A stretch of 64,000 bases of DNA from Haliclystus octoradiatus (taxonomy: Eukaryota; Cnidaria; Staurozoa; Stauromedusae; Haliclystidae). The position numbers were made by a program, and so were the translations under genes. Positions 44,929 to 58,001 of the stretch are shown one piece after another. Location: NCBI GenBank assembly GCA_916610825.1, contig OU744450.1:9630261-9694260 (forward strand), in the 5' to 3' direction. Positions within the stretch are counted from its first letter, which is position 1; each line of letters begins with the position of its first letter. The notes below the pieces were generated by a model. It ran no database searches. It was not told where the DNA came from and was given only the letters and a program-made list of their open reading frames with translations.

Positions 44929-47560
44929 CTTTTCTAGGCCTACGGATGTTAATTACATGATGTATATAATAGTTAAGTTAAAAACATTAGTTGAGATATG
45001 GTAAGTAGCATTAGTTAATAGATTATCTAGATACGGATGTTAAATAGATTATAGCAATGTTGTAAAATATTAGTTGATATATAGTAACATTAATCATCTA
45101 AATTCGGATGTTAAGTTAAGTTACAGACATAACAGTAGTCTATAATTTGGGAGGTTTTGTAAGAAAGTTGATAAGGAAAAGGAAATAGGAATGCTGTATT
45201 CTATGTGTGGTTGAATTATTGAAGAATAGATTTGTGCTTTATGACGGGTGGTAAGAAAGTCTTTGAGTTTAATCAAGGTGTAACAGAGTCTGCGTATTTT
45301 CTTACAGACGAATTCAACGTGTTGTTTAAAATTAAGCTTGTCATCAAGAAATATGCCAAGGAATTTAATAGATGAGTTGGAACAATTAGTCCCACATCGT
45401 TCAATAGATAAGTTGTTCAGTGAGATATCGAGATTTCTTTTCATTGGGTTGTTGAATATCATATAATTTGTTTTGTTTTCGTTTAATGTTAGTTGATTAT
45501 CAAAAAACCACTTGGAAATAATGTTAAGTTCATGATTTACATTGTACTGGAGCTTAGTGAAATCAGAGTCTGATAATTGAAGTGTGGTGTCATCAGCGAA
45601 CAAACTTATATGGAATTTTGAATTTGAAGGCAAATCATTTATGTAAATTAAAAATAGAAGTGGTCCAAGTATGCTTCCCTGAGGTACATCACAGGTAATT
45701 GTCTGAGGCAAAGATGTAATATTGTCAATTGTGACAGCCTGTTGCCTTTGAAAAACATAATTTTGAAACCACTGGAACTCTATATTGGTAAAACCATAAT
45801 GGCACATTTTTTGTAAAAGTATTTTGTGGTTGACGGTGTCAAACGCCTTTTTTAGATCGAGAAAGATGGCAATATGGTGTTTGCTAGATCGATTGGAAAA
45901 GATGTTGTTCAAAAAATTTAAAATGCAATGAGTAGTTTCATATGACTTGCGGAAACCAAATTGAAATTTAGTTAGAAAATGTTCTTCGAAATATGGGTAA
46001 ACTTGATTATGAACTATTCTTTCAAAAATTTTGGAAAAAGTGGTTAATAAAGAAATGGGTCTGTGATTCTAGAGGATGTGGCGATCACCTGCTTTAAAAA
46101 TGGGTAAACTTTTTGCGAGTTTAGACTCGCTTGGAAAATATCCTGTTTTGAGTGATAAATTGATAAGGTAGGTTAAGGGTGATAGGATTTCAGCATGGAC
46201 ATATTTCAAACATTTATTGGTGACAGAGTCAAAAGACGTACTGTTTTTATTTTTCATTTTTTTATAGCTTTGGAGACAGTATTTTGAGAAACAAGTTTGA
46301 ATTTAAATGATGTATCAGGATTGGGAGGCAAATAGCGCTTGAAATTGTCAGTGTTTGAAAATTTACTGGCAAGCTGAGGTCCAACATTTGTAAAAAATTC
46401 ATTAAAGGCTTCAACAATTTCAGATGTGTTCACGATTTTTCTGTTATTTACATGAAAGAATTCAGGAAAACGATTTTTCTTTTTAATTCTGCCAAGAAGG
46501 TTGTTTGTGGCTTTCCATAAAAGTTTAATGTCATTTTTGTAGTGTTTGTAAAAATAGTCCCAATATAAGATTTTTCTTTTACGAACAACTTTGAAATAAA
46601 TTTTTGTGTAAATGTCATACAAATTTTTAGTTTCAAGATTTTGAGTTGTGATCCATTTATGATGTAATTTCATTTTACATTTTCTAGAAATTAGGATTCC
46701 TTTGGTCATCCATGGGTTAATTTTTTGTTTATTTTTGTTTAAATTTGTGTGAATAATTGGACATGCATCGTTAAGACAATTTTGAAATTGGGTATGGAAT
46801 TGAGAAAAAGCTTGAATAGGATCATCTGGAAGGTACCAATTGCACTGTGAAAGGTGATTTCTAAGAATTTCTAGATTGGTATTACTGGTATTGCGAAAAG
46901 AAACAGATGTTGATATTTTCTTTTCTTTAAATTGAAAATAAGCAAAAGGACATAGATGATCGGACAAATCAGTTGTGATAATACCTGTTGTTAAGTTATT
47001 TTTGTAATTCGTAAAAGTATTGTCTAGGAGAGTGCATGATTTTTTAGTGATTCTTGTTGGTCGAACAGTGAGTGGAAAAAACTTGAAATCCATGCAGCTT
47101 GTGATTAGATCGTTCAGTTTTGGAGATTCAAGCAACATGTTAACATTGAAATCACCACCAATGAACACTGTTCTATGGCAATAGGTAGATAAAACATTTC
47201 TCAAAATTGAAATTGCATTCGGAAAATTTGAATGTGATGGAATGTAAACTGATACAAACACAAAACGTAAGGATTCAGCTACAACAATTTCGATGTCACT
47301 ATTAATTTTTGATAATAATTCGTTTTTAGTAATTTAATGTTAATTAGTAATTTAGTAATAACATGCTGATTTATATCATCAGATGAAAGCCATGTTTATG
47401 TAAGTGCCATAATATCAATATTATTATCAGTGACATATTCATTGACTTGAAGATATTTGTTGTTTAAAGATCGCACATTCAGTAAACAGAAGTTTAGTTG
47501 TTCAGATGAAACCATTGCAGGAATCATTGGTGTGCGTGGAATCTCAATCAAATTATCAGG
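44928..47560 (-). mobile_element. CR1/Jockey-group LINE with decayed ORF2
   Basis: One ORF2 in pieces on the minus strand. 47280-47560 holds the endonuclease start, with stops. 46254-47261 holds the rest of the endonuclease (FIGGDFNVNML, LSDHLCPFAYF) and the linker. 46069-46257 holds the RT fingers. 45121-45912 holds the RT palm (FLDLKKAFDTVNHKIL, CDVPQGSILGPLLFL with D replacing the usual G, HISLFADDTTLQLS) and the thumb. Frameshifts lie near 46,255 and 45,912-46,069. No ORF1 is seen upstream. Confidence 0.85.
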
Positions 47561-48039
47561 CATTAATATATTCCTTTGTTGTTGTTGAGTGTTTTGTTTT
47601 GATGCTCCACTTGGTTGATTATTTATTCTAGCAGAAACAATAGTTGGTTTGACGTTTTACTTTTTTTCATAAAATATTTGTCTGACAAACTCAGCAACAA
47701 CATGTAGGAATAGAAAAAAAGTTTAATCCAAATGCGTTGTTTCCAAAATATATATATGCACTTTAAAATACTCCAGTGAATTTCAAGAAAACGTTTGTTT
47801 TTAGCAAAACTACAGTATAAGTATGCCTTCCCTCGAAAACAGCGTCCAACAACTAAAAAATACCGAACTGAGCTGATGAGATCATGAACCGCTCATTCAT
47901 TACTATGCCCCGCCATACTGGACAATAATGTCTAACTATATATATAAGGTCAAGTCACAAAATATAAGGTCTACTGCATTCTTATATAGATTATATCCTC
48001 CATATATAAGGTCTAGCTTCATATATAAGGTCTACTTCA

Positions 48040-48256
48040 AAACGGAACAATAGCACCATTGTATGTTAAGACAACTATTGTATTAAAACAATAACGCGCT
48101 GCGGCACTTATGATAGCATGTAATAGGAGTCACCATGTATATTTTTCATTGAGTATCAACTGTCTGATGATCGCACACTGCGTGAAACTATAGTAACAGA
48201 AATTAAGAATGTGTTTTCTTTGACTCAGTCACCATCCTTATGTAAGGTCTACTTCA
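48040..48256 (+). mobile_element. Hammerhead-bearing insertion in the left arm with 14-bp duplication
   Basis: TAAGGTCTACTTCA occurs at 48026-48039 and again at 48243-48256; the right arm has it once at the matching place. The extra 203 bp are therefore a later insertion with a 14-bp target duplication. The insert is non-coding and carries the hammerhead motif at 48160-48199. Confidence 0.8.
48160..48199 (+). ncRNA. Hammerhead ribozyme motif in the arm insertion
   Basis: Stem I: CTGT (48160-48163) with ACAG (48196-48199). Core: CTGATGA (48164-48170). Stem II: CGCA/TGCG around CAC, with a U-U at its base. GAAA at 48184-48187. Stem III: ACT/AGT with a 2-nt gap, so a dimeric form is likelier. 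The predicted cut follows A48195 (GTA). The layout matches 44812-44851 (40 nt, 4-bp stem I, GTA cut). Confidence 0.75.
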
Positions 48257-48845
48257 TAAATATATAAGATATAACTTCATAGATAAGGTCTACTTCATAT
48301 ATAAAGTCTAACACATATATATAAGGTCTAACTTCATAGATAAAGTCTACTTCAATTATAAAGTCTAACACATATATAAGGTCTAACCTCATAGATAAGG
48401 TCTACTTCATATATAAAGTCTAACACATATATAAGGTCTAACCTCATAGATAAGGTCTACTTCATATATAAAGTCTAACACATATATAAGGTCTAACCTC
48501 ATAGATAAGGTCTACTTCATATATAAAGTCTAACACATATATATAAGGTCTAACTTCATAGATAAAGTCTACTTCAATTATAAAGTCTTACACATATATA
48601 AGGTCTAACCTCATAGATAAGGTCTACTTCATATATAAAGTCTAACACATATATAAGGTCTAACCTCATAGATAAGGTCTACTTCATATATAATGTCTAA
48701 CACATATATAAGGTCTAACTTCATAGATAAGGTGAGTGCGCACGCAGTCACCCTATGAATAAAGCGAGTGCGCGCGCAGTCACCCTATGAATAAAGCGAG
48801 TCCGCGCGCAGTCACCCTAAAAAAAGTGAGTGCGCGCGCAGTGTA

Positions 48846-50044
48846 GAAGGCTCATCCATTTGGCGTCCATTTTGGATCGTTTACATTGATTTTCTACATG
48901 CTTTGAACGATTATACACTGTTTCCGTAATCTTATGAATGCTGGTTTTTGACCACCAGTAATTACTGTTTATATCTCTTGTTTGAGTTTATTTTGACTTT
49001 TCGATTCGATTCATAGAGTTGTTCCAAGGCAAATGCCGACCAGCGAATTTTATATTGTTCCATTGACAACAGTTCAGAGCAGTAATGCATCGCAAAGAAA
49101 AGCATGAATTATGCCGGTGAATGATACGGAGATTACCTTGGTTGCTCAAATTTGATAGAACATTACTATGGCTTTGCAATTATCGTAAATTTGGTTTATT
49201 CTCTTGTGTGTGAAGTTGTTCCGGACTTCCGGGCTGTTGAAGTTAGAAGTATAGATACATGTATTCTCAACAATTTCTCAATATTCTCGTATGCTAAGCT
49301 GTCAGAATGAAATTGCAACTGCTAGTAGGGTGAGCTATTTATCAAAGTTTCTTTGATTTTTCTCGCAGCTTGGGACTTTACTTTGCCATCATTTTTTTGC
49401 AATTCTCAAATTACACCAGGCATACCAATAATGGGCTTACTAAGGTTTGCGAAACGAAACGAAACGAAACGAAACGAAACGAAACGAAATGAGATTCTTA
49501 TTTATTAAAGATATCAATAAAATATTACATATTATTGTTAAATCAAACACAATATTTGTAAATTGCCAACTTATTTCATTATTATCTTGTTTTAACTGGC
49601 AAAATTGGCAAACAGAAAAATGTAAAATATTGTTCATCTACGACGTGTTTTGTGGTATTCACCTCAATGCAACGCCGTGATCCGTGATAAGCTGTAAAAC
49701 AAACAAGCCGAACAATCACGACAAATCACAACCTTCCTTCTTGCAAATTGAAAGCAAAAGAAGGCGGTCGTGTCTATGATTCACTTGTCAAAATTCTGTA
49801 TTTTTCGAGAATATCCTGGACTATTGACAGCGTTAGGAGATATTCTATTGCAACTACTGGTTATCTGTTGCAAACCTTGATTTTTAATTCTGAAAAGTAT
49901 ACTTCTTTCACAGAAAAATAGCAGAGCACCCTTTTTTCCTCTAGATGGAGGATGATTAATTATTGAATATAATATGGAATAAATGCTAGAATGAAAGCTG
50001 GAAAAGGCGGTTTTTAGCAGCACCATTATCGATGGCATCGATTG
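48846..50044. other. Inner left part of the Foldback-like element
   Basis: No gene is supported. A pentamer array (CGAAA)8 lies at 49450-49490. Short frames on both strands show no family resemblance. I looked for the catalytic part of the integrase-like gene here and did not find it. Confidence 0.5.
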
Positions 50045-50891
50045 TTTTTCACTTTCTCGACTTTAAATATTTCTCACACTAAAACAATAGCAATACGAGC
50101 AATACAATTCACTTCATTTCTTAGTATGTCGTACTCAGACATGTATCGAAATAATTTAGAAAACTACATAAAAAAATATTAAGTTTATATTTGGAAACAG
50201 CCGTTTAGGTTGACCTAAGTGTGATTTCATCACTTTTCAGATTTTCAAAAAAGCCGATTTTTCACTTTCTCGATTTTAAATATTTCTTACACTAAAAAGA
50301 GCAATACGATTCACTTCATTTCTTAGTATGTCATACTCCGACATGTATCAAAGCGATTGAAAAAAACTAGATGAAAAAATATTAAGTTTATATTTGGAAA
50401 CAGCCATTTAAGTTGACCTAAGTGTGATTTCACGTCTTTTCAGATTTTCAAGAAAGCCGGTTTTTCACTTTCTCGATTTTAAATATTTCTTACACTAAAA
50501 CGAGCAATACAATACACTTCATTTCTCAGTATGTCATACTCAGACATGTATCAAAGCGATTGAAAAAAACTAGATGAAAAAATATCAAGTTTATATTTGG
50601 AAACAGCCATCTAGGTTGGCCGAAGTGTGATTTCACGTCTTTTCAGATTTCGAAAAAGCTGGTTTTTCACTTTCTCGACTTTAAATATTTCTCGCACTAA
50701 AACGAGCAATACAATTCACTTCATTTCTTAGTATGTCGTACTCAGACATGTATCGAAATAATTTAAAAACTACATGAAAAAATATTAAGCTTATATTTAG
50801 TAACAGCCATTTAGGTTGGCCGAAGTGTGATTTCACGTCTTTTCAGATTTCGAAAAAGCCGGTTTTTCACTTTCTCGATTTTAAATATTTC
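50045..50891 (+). repeat. 200-213-bp tandem repeat, four copies plus a partial fifth
   Basis: Units begin TTTTTCACTTTCTCGA at 50045, 50258, 50461, 50663 and 50863. Each includes TCGTACTCAGACATGTATC (or a close variant) and GTGTGATTTCA. The fifth is cut after TTTAAATATTTCT, exactly where (AAT)n begins. Confidence 0.9.
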
Positions 50892-51962
<1,071 letters not shown>

Positions 51963-52129
51963 AGTACCGCTGCGTATATGGGGTAATGGGTGTCCGATAT
52001 TGGACATTTACTGACATGACGCATTTGACACTTACTGAATACGTACTTTTTGAATAGCCCCTAATGTAATAATAATAAGTTGAATAAATTCATAATCATG
52101 ATTATAGTTATAATTTATATGAAACTTAC

Positions 52130-52883
52130 CATAGTGCGTTCGGGCTCTTAACACTGTACCGACGACGTACAACCGTAAATGTCCTTCTCAAAGATCGACT
52201 CATCGGATCAATTTCGTTGATTGCGTCTCTTATCCGCTGACGTTGAACGTATATTCCCCGCGATCTACATGCCCCTATAATATAGCTTTCACCAGCATTA
52301 GGGAGAAGTTGCATAGTCTCTCGAATACATCTGTGAAGTTCTTCTTCGGAAACATTAGTGTACGAAAGTCTCGGGCCACTTCTACCAGAAATTTGAAGCT
52401 CAAACTCCTTCCTTTTACGATAAACAGTTTTGAGAGATACTCCCAATATTTTAGAAACAATACCCCAGGATCGATGTATATCATAGAGAGCCTCTAGTGA
52501 CTCTTTTGAAATGACTGCCCTAGGTCGGCCTTTTAGTGTCCTGCCTTCTTCGTCGACATTACGCTCTGTTAGACAAGTCACCAAAGGGAATGTTCCTGCA
52601 GCTGCATCATAATTTGGCATAGATAGAGCATCCTCAAGTTTGCTTCTAGTGACTTGGACTAGTGACAAAAGTGTCTGAATTCCTTGGCATACTTCACCTC
52701 CAGCATCAATTCTTCTAGACGAGCATTAAAAACTCCCAAAACGTTAAGAAAATCATCTGTCCTACGAAGCCAAAATTCGACCGCATTGAGATTATCGCCA
52801 AAAATTGACTGGTTTGCTAGTCGCATATTACTGGGCAATTCAGTAAGAAATTGCTCAAACGTAACTTCAGACATGGAAGACAT
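52130..52883 (-). pseudogene. Integrase-core family protein, N-terminal part (broken)
   Basis: Two overlapping frames form one product. 52659-52883 begins at ATG (MSSMSEVTFEQFL...). 52130-52668 continues with GRPRAVISKESLEAL, SKILGVSLKTVYRKRKEF (helix-turn-helix-like), QRIRDAINEIDP and RRRYSVKSPNALW. This is the N-terminal signature of an uncharacterised integrase-core (rve-like) family found in many copies in fish and cnidarians, from family recall. A frameshift lies around 52,690. The exon ends at TG|GTAAGT right after ALW, where relatives continue into the catalytic core. No core exon is visible, so the gene is probably inactive. It sits just inside the right arm, reading inward. Confidence 0.7.
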
Positions 52884-52919
52884 GTTGGAAATGATCACTT
52901 ACATATGGCTTGGTTTTCA

Positions 52920-53929
52920 TGCGCGCGCGCTCACTTGATTTATAGGGTGACTGCGCGCGCACTCGCTTGATTCATAGGGTGACTGCGCGCGCACTCGCTT
53001 GATTCATAGGGTGACTGCGCGCGCACTCGCTTTATTTATAGGGTGACTGCGCGCGCACTCGCTTGATTCATAGGGTGACTGCGCGTGCACTCACCTTATC
53101 TATGAAGTTAGACCTTATATATGTGTTAGACATTATATATGAAGTAGACCTTATCTATGAGGTTAGACCTTATATATGTGTTAGACTTTATAATTGAAGT
53201 AGACTTTATCTATGAAGTTAGACCTTATATATATGTGTTAGACTTTATATATGAAGTAGACCTTATCTATGAGGTTAGACCTTATATATGTGTTAGACTT
53301 TATATATGAAGTAGACCTTATCTATGAGGTTAGACCTTATAAATGTGTTAGACTTTATAATTGAAGTAGACTTTATCTTTGAAGTTAGACCTTATATATA
53401 TGTGTTAGACTTTATATATGAAGTAGACCTTATCTATGAGGTTAGACCTTATATATGTGTTAGACTTTATATATGAAGTAGACCTTATCTATGAGGTTAG
53501 ACCTTATATATGTGTTAGACTTTATAATTGAAGTAAACTTTATCTATGAAGTTAGACCTTATATATATATGTGTTAGACTTTATATATGAAGTAGACCTT
53601 ATCTATGAGGTTAGACCTTATATATGTGTTAGACTTTATATATGAAGTAGACCTTATCTATGCGGTTAGACCTTATACATATGTTGGACTTTATAATTGA
53701 AGTAGACTTTATCTATGAAGTTAGACCTTATATATATGTGTTAGACTTTATATATGAAGTAGACCTTATCTATGAAGTTATATCTTATATATTTATGAAG
53801 TAGACCTTATATATGAAGCTAGACCTTATATATGGAGGATATAATCTATATATGAATGCAGTAGACCTTATATTTTGTGACTTGACCTTATATATGAAGC
53901 TAGACATTATTGTCCACAGTGGCGGGGCA
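52920..53929 (-). repeat. Right inverted arm of the Foldback-like element
   Basis: Five or so 32-bp units (CTCACTTGATTTATAGGGTG / ACTGCGCGCGCACTCGC) lie at 52920-53095. The 55-bp units run in reverse to about 53900, and the tip ends in TGGCGGGGCA. It carries more 55-bp units than the left arm. Confidence 0.9.
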
Positions 53930-54458
53930 TATATTCTGTCTTTGACTACATAATATATGTTATCTAAATTACTAAACAAAGAGTCTTGAAATCTATCAAA
54001 TATTTGCAAAAAGAGGCATTAAATGCTTTATTATTGCTACAGATGCTAAAAAAATACACACATACCAATTATACAGAACAAATCTAATTGTAAAAATAAG
54101 TTCACGACACTCTATGACACTTTTCAAATTAGGTTTTAACCATGTCAACGTATAGACTTCCGTTAACATCAGGCTTATATGAAATATTCAGCATAATATT
54201 TTAGGATTTCTAATGTCAAAATAGGTATCAAGTACTTCTTTAAAAAAAGCATGCCAAAGATGACGCTTTTGGCTAATGTGGTGCTTGCTGAAGGATCCGC
54301 CTACTTGAAATCAAAATTTAAGCATTTAATTGGATACATTGTGCGTGCATCATTGTGGGTTTCTTCTAGTTCAGTATATTAAATCACGATATCTACTGTA
54401 TATATGACAACAGTAATGAAGATAGCAAGCCAATAACAGGATTCACTCTACATGCAAT
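53930..54458. other. Spacer downstream of FG-GAP gene A
   Basis: No gene. On the minus strand an ATTAAA at about 54325 is a possible polyadenylation signal for gene A. Confidence 0.3.
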
Positions 54459-55667
54459 TTAGATAAAATTGCGCTGGGGATATGCAATAGTGAAAATCAA
54501 ATTGCTTGTCACACCTTTATAAAATACGCATAACAAATCATCATAGCCATCACCATCAAAATCTCCGATGGAACGAGCATATGCTGTACCGCTTGGATGG
54601 ATACAAACACCTCGGCAACCAGTTGTTGAAGTTGATATAAAATCTGAATAATTGTTTCGCGAAGAGTATGACGTATGACGTGGTATATTATATGCCGTAG
54701 GATTCGCATGAACACATGCTAAATCTGCATCGCCATCACCATCTATATCAGTAGCAAGTAGTTGATGGGTTGTAAAATCACATGTAACAGTGGCTGGTAC
54801 GACGGTCATCTTGGCTCTTATAACGCCGCTACCAGGGTTACCTTCAAGGATTGAGAATGATATCTCATTATTACCTTTATGACAAATAATATCGTCTTGA
54901 CCATCACCATTGACATCACCAATTATCACTTTACCTGTACTAGCACAATTTACCGTTCCCGTCAGCTTTACTTGTTTAGGTAGATTTCCACCACGACTGT
55001 ATTCATGGAAAGTTGACTCATGTAAGTCTTTCTTACCCAAAGCAAAGATGTTCAAATTGGATTTCTTATGGTAGAAATGATGGGCATCTTGTGTAAACGC
55101 ACGGTTGTAATAGATTGTAGCTTTTGATCTATCGTCAGCTAGACAAAGTAAATCATCCGCACCGTTGCAATCGAAATCACCGATGTAAATTATTTCATTT
55201 GAATTTGGATCGTCTGGATCGCAAGTGAATGAACTTGCAAATGGTTCTTCTGGCAGATAATCTAAATCTTTATTAATACGATATGTTAATGATCCATCCG
55301 ACTTTTGACAAACGAGATCATCACGACCGTCTCCGTTAATATCTGCTGAGTGAAGTTTACTGGTAGGAGTACTGCAGTACAGTGGCGTACTAATTAAAAC
55401 ATCAGATGTACCACGAAAGTAGCCATTTGAATCTGACCTCAATATTGATATGCCTTTAATGGGATGTCTTAATAATATATCTGATCTTCCATTTGGTCCA
55501 TTAATATTAGTTACAATAAAATCGTCAGTAGCAATATTTTGTCCGAGTATCCCGCTTACAAACTTAGTTTGATGGAAAAAGTCATTGCAATATTCATGAT
55601 CATTTGCTGCAAGTGATAAACTCGATAGACCAATCAGAATAAAAATAATTTGACTTGCAGTTATCAT
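54459..55667 (-). CDS. Secreted FG-GAP/VCBS-repeat protein A
   Basis: A single uninterrupted exon of 402 codons. ATG at 55665-55667 is the first Met of the frame and starts a signal peptide (MITASQIIFILIGLSSLSLA). Five calcium-binding D-x-[DN]-G-x-x-D-L loops lie at residues about 109 (DINGDGRDDLVC), 164 (DFDCNGADDLLC), 251 (DVNGDGQDDIIC), 307 (DIDGDGDADLAC) and 369 (DFDGDGYDDLLC), each followed by Cys. This is the FG-GAP/VCBS repeat of beta-propellers such as integrin alpha chains. No membrane anchor or enzyme domain is visible, so a secreted binding protein is inferred. A paralogue lies at 58002-59216 in the same orientation. Confidence 0.9.
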   Translation of the reverse strand: MITASQIIFILIGLSSLSLAANDHEYCNDFFHQTKFVSGILGQNIATDDFIVTNINGPNGRSDILLRHPIKGISILRSDSNGYFRGTSDVLISTPLYCSTPTSKLHSADINGDGRDDLVCQKSDGSLTYRINKDLDYLPEEPFASSFTCDPDDPNSNEIIYIGDFDCNGADDLLCLADDRSKATIYYNRAFTQDAHHFYHKKSNLNIFALGKKDLHESTFHEYSRGGNLPKQVKLTGTVNCASTGKVIIGDVNGDGQDDIICHKGNNEISFSILEGNPGSGVIRAKMTVVPATVTCDFTTHQLLATDIDGDGDADLACVHANPTAYNIPRHTSYSSRNNYSDFISTSTTGCRGVCIHPSGTAYARSIGDFDGDGYDDLLCVFYKGVTSNLIFTIAYPQRNFI

Positions 55668-55698
55668 TTCGTACAATTATTACAGTTTTTGAACTGAA

Positions 55699-55706
55699 AT
55701 ATACTA
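55699..55706 (-). promoter_or_regulatory. Possible TATA box of FG-GAP gene A
   Basis: GTATATTT lies 36 nt before the ATG. The sequence around it is conserved in the inverted relic at 57465-57705 (GTATATTA at the same distance), which supports a promoter role. Confidence 0.45.
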
Positions 55707-57079
55707 GTTCGTGCTGTATGTTTCAGCTCAGCTAACCATTAAATTAATCAATCAAGCATCAGATCGTCGGAAAAAGAGGCTTTACTTGCATTGTTTTTCG
55801 ACAAAAATATGTCAGCTTAAGTGCTGTTTGTATATAAATATAATGCATGTTTTGAATCAGGATAGACTATTATGCATACAAAGAAATCCTTCACCATGGG
55901 AACTCGTAAATCTGCTGTTTCAATTGAAATTAATATGATGCACACATATTTATCCCATGACATGTTATTAGTCATTATATATTTACGATACAAGTTAGAT
56001 CAAAATATAATAACTCAGCTACGCCAGGTATGGCTTTGTTCATACCGAGAGGTCAACTCAGCCTTGACTTTATCTGTAACATCAAATGAGTACCATCTAA
56101 GGATGGCGGATGGAATTGTTCAGAAGGAATTGCATTGTGAGTAGCTGCGGCGCATCGTTGCGCATTGACAATCAAGGCCTATCTGCCATGAAATCTGTTG
56201 AAATTGATCTGCAGTGTCGCGGCTGAGATCAACAAAGAGCGTTTAAAATCATTGCTCTTAGCGAAAAGAGCCACTTCACTAGAAATAGAGAAGTGGTACG
56301 GGTGCCTTCGGTAGGGCGACACCGTCCACATTACATCCCACATACCGAGAGGAGATTAGACCTTCCAGGAACAATCATGTAGTTCCAGACAGTGGTGATC
56401 AGTATGAATAACGACGACGAATAATGATTACAAAGAGATCAGACTGTTAAACATTAATAATGCTACAATATTGGCTGCGTTTTTTAATTAAAAAGCGCCA
56501 CACACAACACATGAGCACATTCAGAGATGAACAAAGGACCAACAGCTCAGCTGTCAAAATATATTTGGGAGTTGAAAACCAAGAAATTGACTACAAAATT
56601 GAATGGTCAGCACCATCCACAGCCAACCAATTTGTGAAACTTTAATTAACAGTATAAAAATGTGTAATCTCTTACTTATTTATTTATATTTGTACAGCTC
56701 TGTCAACTGTCATTCTTTACCGTTACAAAAGTTTCACGCAACGTTACTCACAATGATCTTATAAAAGTGATAGGAAAGTGTTATTGTTTCCTTTGTACTC
56801 GTTACATGGTTTCCAACCACCCACCAAACATACGAAAACTATTATAAATACATTGTACATGTACTAATGACATACATTATGCTATACAATACTACATCTA
56901 ATATTGTTTATTACATGATCTACAAATGACTAAATGTTTGCTAGGTAAATTTAAGACATATAAACAATTTGACACAGGAAAAGACTACGCTAATTTAAGT
57001 AATGACTATTTAAGTATATAATACAGACAAGGCTATTGTTTCTTGATGTCTGGCAAATCCAATTATTGTTTACTGTTAC
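55707..57079. other. Interval without a recognised gene
   Basis: 55707-55815 is the part of the gene A upstream region also present in the relic at 57465. ATACCGAGAGG occurs twice (56041, 56342). No further structure is recognised. Confidence 0.4.
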
Positions 57080-57460
57080 ATTATTTTATTTATTTCGAAG
57101 AAGGATGTTTTTAACTTGTTGATTATATTTTGTTTTTGTATAATTGTCTATATTGTGATATTTATTGAGCAGATTAGCTCCACCAAATGAGTATGACCTT
57201 TTTCCACGGTCTGTATAAACCCTTGGGAGAATAGATAAGGTTTTCCGGGTGGTGTAGCGTGAGTTTGACTTACTAAATAAGGATTTTAATGTTGGTCCGT
57301 TGAATCACTGGGCTGACTGGCGAGCTGTGCACACAGTGCGAAATTCAGCTACATTTGAAATGTCAAGCCAGCCAAGTTCGTCTAGTAAGTTGTCCATTGT
57401 TTCAATTTCTTTCTGCCAACCAATTTTGCAGCAAAGAACGGTACGCAGATGCTTCAAAAA
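57080..57460 (-). pseudogene. LINE reverse transcriptase C-terminal relic
   Basis: On the minus strand TMDNLLDELGWLDISNVAEF is followed after a stop by SRYTTRKTLSILP and RSYSFGGANLLNKYHNI. This is the usual order at the C-terminus of CR1/L2/Jockey RT proteins. The stop and short length mark it as a fragment. Confidence 0.65.
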
Positions 57461-57464
57461 TTGA

Positions 57465-57705
57465 CATATTTGTGGCGAAAAACAATGCACGTAAAGCTTC
57501 TTTTCTGACGTTCTGACGTTCTGACGCTTGATTGACTAAGTTAATAATCAGCTGAGCCATGCATAACAAATGGTATATTAGAATTTAAAATCTGTAGTAA
57601 TTGCTTATGAAATGATAACTGCAAATCAAGTTATTTTTATTCTGATTGGTCAACCAAGTTTATCATTTGCAGCAAATTATCATTAATATTGCAATGATTC
57701 GATAA
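57465..57705 (+). pseudogene. Inverted relic of the gene A promoter and signal peptide
   Basis: Reads CGAAAAACAATGCACGTAAAG ... GCTTGATTGA, then ATGATAACTGCAAATCAAGT and on to MITANQVIFILIGQPSLSFA-ANYH, stop, YCND. It corresponds to 55570-55815 on the other strand. One stop (TAA) and loss of everything after about codon 30 make it non-functional. It shows that a third copy, in reverse, once lay between genes A and B. Confidence 0.85.
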
Positions 57706-58001
57706 GCAAACATAAATCCAAATTACCTAAACATTATCTAAAACCAAAACATTGCAAACATAAAAGGAAATATTAGCATATATTAGGTGATATATTACAC
57801 TCATCGATTGTTAGCACTGAGCACAATGAAACTAGCCACAATCAAATTAACTACTTTTCACAAATTTTATTTGTTTCTCAATATGTGCATTCCATCATAT
57901 CATAATTGGCATATATTATAATGCTACATAAACTAAAGACTACATCGATGGAATGATTACATTAACATTAATGTCTGTCAATGTTAAAGTTATTATTTAA
58001 C

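Larger units (their letters stand above)
47926..48845 (+). repeat. Left inverted arm of the Foldback-like element
   Basis: Built of about 18-bp sub-repeats (ATAAGGTCTAACNTCATAG) arranged in 55-bp units to 48730. These are followed by about 3.5 units of 32 bp (GTGCGCGCGCAGTCACCCTA, then TGAATAAAGCGA) to 48845. It is interrupted by an insertion at 48040-48256. Confidence 0.9.
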
